The translations under genes were made by a program, and so were the position numbers. DNA of 64,000 bases from Guadua angustifolia. Lineage: Eukaryota > Streptophyta > Magnoliopsida > Poales > Poaceae. The stretch lies in assembly GCA_036346375.1 (NCBI GenBank), contig CM070500.1, forward strand, positions 74,838,525 to 74,902,524, given 5' to 3'. The notes under the pieces are model-generated. The model worked only from the letters and a program-made list of their open reading frames with translations. It was not told the origin of the DNA and searched no databases. Of this stretch, positions 20,912-31,849 are shown in pieces (position 1 is the first letter of the stretch; each line of letters opens with the position of its first letter).

Positions 20912-23900
20912 TCACAACTTTGATTTTACTGACAGTCTTGTCCTCAAATCCTCAGCAACCGCATCAATGAACTCCACGGTGTTCAGATACTTCTCTCGGC
21001 TGACACTGTACGATATCAAGTGAACCAATTAGTTAACTCTTGTATATTGTTACTACAGGATACACAAAGAGAAGCAAGAATTACTTGGGCCCATGAATGA
21101 GAAGAGCTAGGTCCTTTGTCATCTTTCCAGATTCCACTGTTCCCACACAAGCAGCTTCAAGTTTCTGTGCGAAATCTAACAGTCTTTTGTTTCCATCAAG
21201 CTTAGCCCTATCCACATTAAGGCATACTGTTTCAACTATAAATAAACCAAATACAGTCCCTGTGGTATACTTCATACTACCTCCGTTCTTTTGTACTTTG
21301 ACGTCGTTTTATTTTCATGGTCTCCAAGATGTGACTATGATCGTTACTTTTTATAATTTTGCATTACAATGTACTGATAAAATTATAATATTATGAAAGT
21401 ATTTTTAACGACAAATCATATGATATAATTTTCATATAGCCAATCTAATTATAAAACTTGCATTTGACAGATTCTAGGATGTCAAGTAAAAAAGAATTTA
21501 GTATTTACAAAAATAGTAAGAAATAATATATTAGCTTGAATACCATTCTTAAAATGGAAACTCTCACCAAAGTTTGGAAGACCAATTTATTAACTCTTCA
21601 CATTAACCGAAAAAAGATGGTGTATGGCAGTAGAATAAAATTATTATGAGAAAATTTCACATAAGAATTTATGTTCGAGATAATAACTAACGAGGTGAAA
21701 TGCAATCTCATCCTAGTTACTATGGTTTAATTCACCCTTCATACCTATGTGCTAGTCCAGTCGACCATGCAAAGATTGAAGCGATGCTGTTTGTACTAGT
21801 TTCACCTCCTTTTTGGTGAACCCTGTAATGGCGTGTGACTGTACCATGTGCAGCTTCAGCTTCAATGGTTCTACCATCAGGGCAAACCTAAAGCCATGCA
21901 AATTTTATTTGTTAGATTAAGCAGCGAGAAGTGTATTTGTGATGCCAGCTATTCCAGCAGCAGAGTGTAATCTAGAAGTACCCTCAATAGTGAAACATTA
22001 TCTTAACAAATGGAGATAAGGTGATAAGGCGACTATGTTTGAACTTCAAAATAAACAGAGAAGAATGGTGCATTCAACCAGGGAGTACACACACCAGAAC
22101 CGATGTCATCAGACCTAGTGATCCAAAACCTGCAGCACAAGTAACACCATTCTGCTCTTAGCAAAAAATTATATTTTATATCAAGATAAAAAATCACAAA
22201 GCACAAAATACATATAAACTGAACACAAACCTTGAGCAATTAGATCGCTCTGCACATCTCCATCATAGTTCTTGCAAGCCCAAACATAGCCACCTTCACT
22301 TTTAAGGGCATAGGCCACCATATCATCAATCAACCGATGTTCATACCTGCCATAGCAGAATTAGTCAGGCATAAGAGGGGAAAAAGAGCCCCATGTAAAT
22401 ACCTAGCTGCAAGATAGACAGAAAATAGGCATACCATATTCCTGCATCCTCAAACCTGCCTCTCCATTTTGTTTCGTAGTTCTCTTGGAATATGTCTTTA
22501 AACCTGACTTATGAGACAAGCAGACAAATAAGCAGAGAAACATTTCAATGTAAGGCATAGATGGATGTATGCCTATATCCAAATAAACTAAATTACGTAT
22601 GATAATTGACTATTGACCTTCCATCGTATTTTTTGAGGATTGTGTTCTTGGTGCTAAGATAAAGTGGCCATCTTTTCTGGTAAGCCATGGTCATAGAAGC
22701 TTCAGCAAATGCCCGAACAGACTATTTGCAATACAACATAAGATAAAAGGACGTCAAGTTTATAACCCTGTTCAAACAAACAGAGCATCAAAAGCTGGCT
22801 TGAGTGCTTGACACAGGATATGATTAACAAACCTCATCAGTGTTATACATAGACAAAGCTACTCCACCAGCACCACTAAAGTCAAACACATCCAACTCTA
22901 TTTGTTCCTCTCTGCCATCTGTGGCAGTTTTCACGAGAAGACAAGAGTAAGCATCACATTGACACAATGAATAACTTACATTTAGTAATAGGGGAAATTA
23001 TTGATTAAGCCACTGTGGTACTTGGATATTGATGCAACGATAACACATATTAGAAAGGTATGTTTACATATACAAAAGTTAATTTACTCATAGAGACTTA
23101 TTCTGTTCAGTGTTCACAAATATCAACCATTTAATAGGTCCTGACGTTATGCATCAGATTATAATGATAGCCAAGTCTATGTGCCAATATGGTGACACAT
23201 GATGCCTATCCCAACAAATCATGTCTCTATTTTGAGAACATCAACAACACTTTTATAGTCAAAGAAACCCATATAAAACAGAAAATAGAGGTCATTATCG
23301 GTAGAACAAACACTTCTGTGCGATCAGGCTAACAAGTAACCGATCCTGGCTGGTACAAGTGCAGACTTGCAGCCACTATCACAATATTAGCTTAATAACT
23401 AGCTTTACTAGTCACATACCGAATATTAACTTAAGCTTCCCTGGCCCTCTAATAACTGTATCTGTTGCTCGGTATTGATCACCATAAGCGTGCCTTCCAA
23501 TGCATATGGGTTTTGTCCATCCTGGAAGCATAAAAGATGTAGTGTAAATATCAATGAGCTCCAAGTATTGACATGTGCAACACAGCCTCCATACCAGGCA
23601 CAAGCCGAGAAATATTCTTGCAGATGATTGGTTCTCGGAAAACAGTTCCTGCAGAAGCCAATGAGTTAAAACATAATAGCTGCATTGATGAAAGATCAAA
23701 ATAGAATGATCAATTGATGATAGGATCCAAGAATCTCAATAAACATATGTGACATAAATGAGCTACCAGTGAGAGGTTTACCATTCAAGATGTTCCGTAT
23801 TGTCCCATTTGGACTCTTCCACATAGCTTTTAAATTAAACTCTTTTACACGTCCTTCATCTGTTAAGCTCATAGGTAGCATGGCACCAAATCAAAATCAA

Positions 23901-25378
23901 CATGAGTGTCCAAAATTACTGGTTAATACATCATGCTCATAGGTTAATGAACTCAAAACTCTGCTGAACATCACCTGGGGTGATAGTTGCGCATTTGATG
24001 GCTACGTTGTACCTGAAACAATATTAGAATGACTGAAGCAACTTGATATAGAGGCTACAAAATATAGAAACCACAAATAACATGCATGATGCATCCATTA
24101 TGTATTAGTATAAATGACATCACTGGCACACATGCGAATGCCTTCATTTTACCAAATAAGTGCTAGTTGAGACTACAGGTCAAAGAAGTTCAGCATAAAG
24201 AACGAATAATATCCAGTGCAGTACAAATACCATAACCATAAAAAGCATAGCTTAACAGAGAAAAAGCAATAAGACAAAGGATGGACAAGAACTAGGAAGT
24301 TGAACAACTTACTTTAAGGTAGCTTCTGCACTCTCTATTGTTACTTTGTCCCCAGTAGCATCACGGTTTGGTAGACCTAAGTCAAAGTATTTTATGTCCA
24401 AGTCCAGGAAAGGGAATATAAGCTGCATGATCAGAACACAAATTAAAAAACGTCTCTTAATAAAGATGCCAACATTAAGAAACTCCACAGCACCAAAAAG
24501 TATAACAAAAAGACATAAACATATAACATGACAAGAGAAAGGTGCTGAGCACTAAGCTTTGGTAAGTATTCCATGAAAATCAAAAGAGAAAAATGTAGTT
24601 ACAAGGACTTAACCTTTTCTTTTATCCATTTCCAAATAACTCGAGTCATTTCATCACCTATGAAAAAAAAACAGCAAACAGTATACTGAGTTATCTGCAA
24701 GCACTGTGGTCTGAGGTATCACAAGGACCTCCACATGAATAATCATATGTGTATCCAAGATATTGCATTGAGACAGTTATTTAAATATTTTCAGCACATC
24801 ACAAGTTGAAGTTTTGGCCCCCAAAAGAGGAAAATCTAGCTATTATCAGCGCACTTCCTACTCAGAACTCCTCTACTCGTCCTCAATACACCTAGAACTT
24901 CAGTAACTCAAAGAATAACCCGTTCATACATAGCGAATTAACGAGCAAAATCATTAAACATACGAAATTGCACATGAGCAGGTCCATGAAACCCCTAGAT
25001 GTCTGCATTCCACCGCCTGATAACTTCAATTTACATTTAACAAGCAACACAAGTCAGCCCAAGGTTGCCTAGAACATGGAACGAAAAGCCCAAAAAAATG
25101 CTTCATAACGCAGAAACTAAGTTCGAGTTCGACCGCAGAAAGTCCAAATCCAAGTAAAGCAGCCTAATTCACCCCATCGACCACAGTACAGCCAAACAAT
25201 TCCCAAGCAAAACTCAACCAAACAGTCCGCCAAGCACACGCGGCATCGCAAATTCAGAATCTGCATAAGCTCTCACAGATCGGAAGTTGGTGGGGTGGGG
25301 AGGGGAGGGACCGGGATCGAGGTTCTCACCGTCCATCTCGACGATGGGGTTGGCGACCTCGATCTTCTCGGACGCCAT
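20912..25378 (-). CDS. NADP-dependent isocitrate dehydrogenase, 15 exons, intact
   Basis: Oxidatively decarboxylates isocitrate to 2-oxoglutarate, making NADPH. Minus-strand exons: 25378-25330, 24657-24614, 24422-24313, 24012-23975, 23859-23782, 23648-23595, 23521-23420, 22918-22833, 22721-22618, 22503-22435, 22346-22231, 22129-22095, 21887-21745, 21207-21085, 21005-20912. All junctions are GT..AG with matching phases, giving 414 residues, normal for the eukaryotic homodimeric enzyme. Blocks include [128 protein letters not shown], the NADP-binding EAEAAHGTVTRHYRVHQKGG and NSIASIFAWSTGL. The MASEKIEV start is typical of the cytosolic form. An in-frame ATG 40 codons upstream (25498) could add a basic leader. 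Confidence 0.95.
21277..21480. mobile_element. Possible Stowaway-like MITE fragment in an isocitrate dehydrogenase intron
   Basis: The sequence ctacctccgttcttttgtac resembles the CTCCCTCCGT terminus of grass Stowaway (Tc1/mariner-type) MITEs. The tract lies in the intron between exons 13 and 14. I did not find the matching inverted end or a clean TA duplication, so it may be a remnant. Confidence 0.4.
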
Positions 25379-25689
25379 GGCGCGGCGCCTCGTCTCGCGG
25401 GGCAGCCTGCTCCGAGGCGAGAGGGAATTCGAGCTCTTCCAACCCGCGGAGTCTTGGAGTCTGGAGACCGGAGCGCGGCCGCGGAGAGCACGAAACACGA
25501 GCGACTGGGCGGAGGTCGGCCGAGTCGGTGGACTTGGTCCAGCAGGCGGTGTCAGGGGTCAGGACAGGGCATGTCGGCCACTGGGGCCACGTCACATTCG
25601 AATCATCAGCCGTCCAATTTAGCGAGGGCAGAACAAGGCCGCCGTCCGTTCGTCCTTCTGGCTTCTCGCACGACCCCTCTCGAGCAGGG
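25379..25689 (-). promoter_or_regulatory. GC-rich 5' leader and promoter region of the isocitrate dehydrogenase gene
   Basis: Upstream of the ATG at 25378 the minus strand is GC-rich and open. An in-frame ATG at 25498 starts MFRALRGRAPVSRLQD and runs without a stop into MASEKIEV. No TATA box is obvious. The low-AT island ends at about 25690, where the AT-rich repeat starts. Confidence 0.5.
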
Positions 25690-27270
25690 ATAGAAATTTC
25701 GACGAATTTTTCGCCGAAAATTTTGGTTTTCGGACCCCCGAATTTATATCTACCGACCGAATTTAAAATTTCAAAAAAAGTTGATTTGCTACAGTGTTGC
25801 TACAGTAATTTCGAAAGTTTCGACGTTTAAATCCGGATTTTCAAATATTTTAGCCGGATTTGAACGGAATGGGTCCAATAACCCTTAACAAAGTCTTGTT
25901 ACATGAAAATTTGATGAAAAACGAATTTTTTGAGATTTTTTAAAATTTGGACAGAAACACTGTCAGATTTTTTAAAAAATTTATAAGCCTGATAATCATC
26001 TGAAAAAATTATGGTACCATCCCTTGTTGTTTGGGATCATAGACAAAAAATTTCAAAGTAATTTAACATCATTTGTTATCTTTAAAAAATCAAAAACAGA
26101 ATGGACACAATTGGGACAGTAAACTTGTTAGATTTTTGTAAATTTTCTCGAGTGTGATAATCATCTAAAAATTTTATTACATATTAATAATTTCCTCAGT
26201 ACCATTATATGAAATTTTCAAAAAAATTTAACCTTATTTGTTTGCTCAATAAAATCTATGAATGCAGTAAGCACTGAACTTATGTGCCAATCTGCTGCTA
26301 TACGATTTTCAGATTTTGGATTTTGATTTATCAGACAATCCAAATATTTTGTAAACTTTTTGAAAATTTGTTTTTCAAGTTTATTTCAGCTAAGGATCCT
26401 TATTTAAAATTTTCAGCTCCAAATATTGTTCTAGGAATTTATAAAAATTTTGACATTCAGAGTACTAATTTTCAATTCTCTCTGTTTTTTAATTTTTAAA
26501 TATTCTAAAATAATTTATTATTTCTGAAAGTTTTACTGTAGGTGAATTAATGGCTTCAGAAGATAATATAAAATTTTTATCTAGAGATAAGTCATCATTA
26601 TTTTCATTTAATTCTGACAATACTACTTTTTCTAGTCTTGGTGCAATAAATGAGTTTGGATTTTATGCATAAATGTTGGATATGACATTTTATCATTTAA
26701 AATTGGGATTCCAGGTTATTCTCAAGATTATCCATGATTTTTTAATTTTATTTGCTTTAGATTTCATTTTTGTTATTCTTTTATTTCTTGATTAAACTTT
26801 TCCAATGAAGTAGAAACACTGTTAGATTTTGAAAAAATTTTACAAGCTTGATAAGGATCTGAAAAATTTATGGTACCATCGGATAATACAAAAAAATTTC
26901 AAAATAAGTTAACATCATTTGTTATCTTTAAAAAATCAAAAATAGAATGGACATAATTGGGACAGTAAACTTGTTAGATTTTTCTAAATATTCTCGTGTG
27001 TGATCATCATCTAAAATTTTTATGACAAATTAAGAATTTCCTCAGTACCATTCTATAAAAGTTTCAAAAAATTTCAACTTTCTTGGTTTGGTCAATAAAA
27101 TCTATGAATGCAGAAGCCTTGAACTTAATTTGTTGTATTATATTTCAAAAATCAAACAGAGAAAGAACATAAATGGCACTTTGTGCCTTCTACGAATTTT
27201 ATAAATTCTTTGGAGCGTGATCATGATTCAATGAAATTTCAGCCAAAATCTTTGCCGAAATTTCTAACTT
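25690..27270. repeat. AT-rich repeat with diverged internal direct duplication and inverted ends
   Basis: About 25945-26275 and 26812-27125 are diverged direct copies. Shared strings include atttgttatctttaaaaaat and gggacagtaaacttgttaga, and both contain an atggtaccatc block. The outer ends are loosely inverted: tagaaatttcgacgaatttt at 25690 against tttgccgaaatttcta near 27255. No target-site duplication was confirmed and no coding capacity is seen. It may be a non-autonomous transposon, but the class is unknown. Confidence 0.55.
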
Positions 27271-27549
27271 CCTTCGCCGAAATTACTTGCATGAAGAATT
27301 ATAGATTGATTCCAATTGATTGAATCCAGTTTTTGTTCCTCAATCAAATCACTAAGCACTGGATTTCATTCTTTGGAAGTTTCACAAATCACGAGCACCG
27401 AACTTCATTTGCTATGTTTCAAAAATCAAAGAGAGCATGATGGATTCAGCAAACGAGCTATGATGGATTCATTGAATCAGTGAGTAATTATGTCTTAATT
27501 TTATTGATTAATTTAATGCGTGATGGATAGGAGTTATCTTCGTATCTGT

Positions 27550-30360
27550 ATAAATTTCAGATGCAAATATTACTCACAGAATTTACAATAATTATTTTAT
27601 TGCTAAATATGGTTGTTGAGAATTTTCTGATTTAATTCGGACTTTCGAGATTTGCTGAATTATGTTAATCTAAAGTATATCGCCTTTTGTTAAAAGATTA
27701 TTTATAAATGAATAAATTCAGAATAAAGTTGTGTCAAAAATATTTTATTAAGCTCATAAGGTTTCAAAGTATTCTCTGGGAATTTTTCCTGGTGTTTAAG
27801 GGGGTTCAAATAAATCAAATACATCTGGGTATTTTAAGGAAGTATGAAATAAAAAAACGTTTGTGAGAAGCAGCTGCCGTGAATGCTTGGTATACGAGCG
27901 AAGCCGTTCGTTGGCCTTGTTCCAGAAAGAGCCGACGTGGCTGGATGAAGCATGATCGATGGAGTTCGCTGTGCTGCGTGTTCGATTGGATTTAGAGTAG
28001 AGCCGACGTGGCCAGTCGGATGGAATCGAGTCGGTCATCGAGTCCAGACCGGGAAAGTCATGCTACGTAGGAAATTTGGAAGCCGTAACCGAAGAACTTG
28101 CCTCGGGGTGAACGTGGGAAAAGGGGAAAACGTGCGCCAGCTTGGAAAGTCCGGGATCGTAGCCATCGCGCTGCCGTCTCCGAGTCCAGTTCAATACCGC
28201 CGAGACTTTCCGTAGTCGTGCGCTGGACTGGGTATAAAAGCAAGCCGGGCATCCCTCCAAAGACTTGTCCCAAGTCGCTGTCGATTGCGCTGTCATCGGA
28301 AGGAGCCTTCTCGTCGAGTCGAAGCGCGTCGCCAGGAATCGAAAAAGTCGCGGGCGAGTGACGATCGAAGAAGCGTTGCGCTGTCACGGGAAAAACATCG
28401 AAGAGCCACGCGCCGTCATCAGAATTTTCGAGGAAGAACTCGACGAGTTGCGCTGTCGCTCTTCCTTCGCCGCTCGGGAAATTTATTAGACGCCGGATCA
28501 TCAACGGACGAACACGATTGCGCCACGCCACACAGGTGAACAGGTAACCGCACGGTAAGAGTTCCATCGTTAGATCTAGATCGTAGGGTTCCGATGTCGC
28601 CACGTCATTTAAATGAGTAGGAAGTAAACTTGGTTGCATTAGCCGTCAATTACAAGATCAACGAACCATATTCGGCCACGTAAGTGTCCGTACATTAGAC
28701 CGGGGAAATTCGGATTTTTCTATAATAAGAATAATTCAACAAAATTCGGGATTTATGAATTAGGGTTTATTATCAGGAATTTCCAAACTTCAAAACCTTA
28801 TAACTTTCGCATACGAACTCCGATTTGGGTGTTTAAAATTTCTAAAAATTTGTAAAATTGAGATCTTTTTAATGGTGGCTTTCATTTGAATTTTTGAGTT
28901 TGTTTGCTATTTGGTTTTGGTGTTTATTTGCTTTCTCTCTCGATTCGCGTAGACATTGAATTGTGCGAGGCTTCGAAGGATTTTCTACTTCAGAATTATT
29001 TCCGCACGGAGCAGGAGCTTAACGAAGGCAAGTTGTGCTTTGATCATGTTGCACCCATAAATTAGATTGCATGCTATTTCGATTTACCTTATCACTTGTT
29101 ATTTTATGTGTATAAAAGATTTCAACATAAATTTGGGATTAGCTATCGTACCTTTGAATTATACCCTACCTTGCTAGTTGTATGCCATGATCCACTTGTC
29201 ACCCTAGGTTGGTTAATTATAGTTGGTTAAAAGAAAATCAACATGGGTGGTTAGACCAATTAGAGATGCTTAGCCATGCCACGTCATCACATGCTCATGA
29301 AATATTGCTTATTAATTTTGACTAATGGAATATGGAACTATGATGATAAATTGTGGGCGTGTGTGGTTGCACAAAGAGATTGAGTTGTTGTGACAGAGGA
29401 GTCACGCAACGATGTTGATTTGTGAAAAGCACATGATGTTTGGTAATCAACTGGGGAGGAAAAATGATTTAGACTGGGGCAAGTGGCAAGATTGTTTATG
29501 GTGGGCCAAGCCGCAATTGGTGTCGATTTGGTTTTTGTGGGCCAAGAGTGGCAATTGTGTCAGATTTGGTGGGCCAAGAGTGGCAATTGGGCTCGATTTG
29601 GTTTTAATTGGGCCAAGAGTGGCAATTGGCGTACATTTAGTGGGCCAAGAGTGGCAATTGACTGTCGATTTGGTTTTATGACATGTTGTTATGATGAACT
29701 TTTGGTTAGTCTTGCCTCGGTCAACTAAGGGTAGTTAATTAAAATAAACAACTGGATGGGATGGCGGGATGCCATAATGGAACTTGATTTAGGATGAAGA
29801 ACTTGGGTTTATTTGAGAATCGCTGAATCTATTTACTTGTTATTATTTGTTTTACTGTCTTTTCAATCTACATTATGTATGTGTTCTTAAATGCTGCTTT
29901 ACTGCAAATGAACCCTTAGCCATTCCTTTGGAATAAGCCTGCATATAGTTATAATAGAAATGCATTCTGTGCACAACTTGTTGAGTACGTGTTGGTGTAC
30001 TCACCCTTGCTTAACAACCAACAACAGTACTGGAGGAATCATCGTCATTATTGGAGGAGGACTTTTAGGTGGACGCGTGTCACTAGGCCAATCCTTGTCA
30101 GTCGCCTGTGGTGTGCTGATGGGACATCTACGCTTTTCCTTCTTTCCATGCATTTGTCTCATTGGTCTTATCTTGTTGCGTGAGGTGAATATGGTAAGTG
30201 ATCATAAGATCGTACACTAGTTATATTCAATAAATAAAGTCTTATTATTCTTATCGTTGTGTATGATATGATGCTTATCGATGTTAAGTCGTGCACTAGC
30301 GATTGATCCCGGACTAGTGCGAAAACAGATGGATTCAATTGGTGAATTCGGGTCCTTACA
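27550..30360 (+). mobile_element. Very long LTR A (probable Ty3/gypsy family), left edge unresolved
   Basis: Shares layout and partial sequence with LTRs C, D and F in this window: an AT-rich front, a TATA box (ggtataaaagc near 28230), a CTTATAACTTTCGCATACG-like block, a GAAGGCAAG block near 29024, an agcctgcatata block near 29936, and the end GGACTAGTGCG...GGGTCCTTACA at 30360. No gypsy internal region is attached. CACTA sequence follows at once. The left edge is approximate. Confidence 0.6.
29502..29660 (+). repeat. Irregular tandem repeat of TGGGCCAAGAGTGGCAATTG, 5 copies
   Basis: Copies start at 29502 (degenerate), 29538, 29570, 29609 and 29641, so spacing alternates between 32 and 39 bp. 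TCGATTTGG-type spacers separate most copies. It lies inside LTR A. Confidence 0.9.
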
Positions 30361-30420
30361 TCAACTAACCCAACTAGTTGTCAATTCATCACGACTCACT
30401 GCCTCATTGCCCTGTAACTC
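30361..30420 (+). repeat. 60-bp exact repeat, copy 1 (CACTA1 side)
   Basis: Begins tcaactaacccaactagttg and ends ctgtaactc. Identical over 60 bp to 37785-37844. The left edge coincides with the end of LTR A. The right side continues into CACTA1. Confidence 0.97.
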
Positions 30421-31830
30421 GTATTGAATGTTAAAAGATATAATATGAAATCCTATGGAAATCATAAACTCGTGCTGATGGTGCGATACTTACAGCGTCT
30501 AGGATTGTACAGTAGAAATGTTGATGGCTATCAGTTGGTACAAACATAACATATCCTCAAAACTGACTGGGAATGTCCCATACTCCACGCAGTGGAAATG
30601 TCCCTTTCTGTAACTCACATTGAAATCGACACGCCGCTCACCCTATTTCATTTTGTCAATGTACCATTCATGAAGCTGTCAAGTCCACTTGCCTAGAGGA
30701 TTCAATTGGTTGGCAGGCAAAAGGGGCTTTCCATGTATGTAGGTTTTAAAATCATAAGGGGTGTTTGTGGCTTGTGCCGACTTTTCTTTCTTGGCAGAAG
30801 GAATCTCCGAGGTCAAGGCAGTGGGCTTTTCAGTACCTATATGAGCTTTGACTTTTTTAGTAAAAGGAGTCTCCGAGGTCTCCAATGGTTCTGTGGCTAT
30901 CGTGCTAGTTCTTTTACACACCAGCTCTGCACTCTGTGTAGAACTCATCACGGTGGTGTAAGTAGGAGCAGGAGCAGACACAGGTACGGTAGGAATCTAC
31001 GAAGCACACGCATATGTAACTTGTTGCAGTACTGCTGGAATGGTAGAGAAAATGTGGGGATTTTTACCTTGACCAGTACAACGCCCGTTGTGGAGCACTT
31101 GATGAACGACATCCGTGCTTGCCTGAGAGTGGTGATATCTTCATTGGGGAAACTCGAGCACATGTGACAAGAAGACTTCGTGAACGTAGTCCACCTGAAC
31201 CCTCATGTAGCTCTTCCCCAAAGGTTGAACATGCACTGTATCGATCTCCTTGCATGGAAATGCAACCCGCGTGTAGTCTCAATAGGAAATCTGTTTTCCG
31301 TCAGGGTGAGTTGGCACTTAGTAGGCGCCTGCAAGAAGTGCGCAATTTGAGAGAAAATATTGTGGGAGTTACCTTCATACCTTTAAGTTAGGAAAAATTA
31401 ATTATTACCTTTAGCTGGAGACCGAACTTATCATTTTTGGAACCGCAGCTGCTAGGTCGGGGCACAGGTTTCTCTACGATAGGCGAGGGCATCTTGCTCT
31501 GACTCCGGGAGATTATTGTCATCATCTCAGCCTTCAAGTGCTTCTCACATGCCATCATCTCCTCCCTCATCTCCTTGATCTCCTTCCTCAGTTGCTCCCT
31601 AAGCGTGTCCTTGAGGCGCTCTGCACGTGTCTCCCATGATCTTGATGTAGCACTCGCAGCGTCATCTTGGAAGTAGAACTTCTTCGTATGCCCGCCCCTA
31701 TGGTAAGCACCCGGCCCTTATGGTCAGGCTTCCTGATCATACAGGATAGGATGTCCTTCGACCCTTGGCCAAGAAAGGTCCCTAGCTCTTTCCTCTGGCT
31801 TACCTTCTTCTGCAAGAAGTAAGTATGAAT
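30361..31830 (-). pseudogene. CACTA1 second gene, N-terminal part (Ulp1-type ORF)
   Basis: The 30981-30679 frame ends with DFKTYIHGKPLLPANQLNPL, the hallmark block upstream of the Ulp1-like (C48 peptidase) domain in grass CACTA second genes. Downstream in other frames are FPVSFEDMLCLYQ-like and NEAVSRDELTTSWV-like pieces, reaching the 60-bp repeat. The 31815-31588 frame (RKELGTFLGQGSKD) fits the gene's N-terminal region. The catalytic C48 half is absent here; a matching half is at 36940-37844 in CACTA2. Confidence 0.65.
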
Positions 31831-31849
31831 TAGATCTGAAATACAACAG

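Noticed and set aside
21277..21480. Complete Stowaway MITE
   Set aside because: Only one terminus resembles the family and no TA-flanked inverted partner was found; kept as a low-confidence fragment.
25287..25693. Plus-strand frames of 111 and 132 codons
   Set aside because: Opposite the isocitrate dehydrogenase first exon and leader; GC-rich shadow frames without domains.
28058..28639. 193-codon minus-strand frame
   Set aside because: Sits in long LTR A near its TATA box, with no recognisable domain; chance open frame in GC-rich LTR sequence.
29502..29660. CRISPR-like array (20-mer repeats with 12-19 bp spacers)
   Set aside because: Plant nuclear context, short and related spacers, and location inside an LTR; an irregular tandem repeat.
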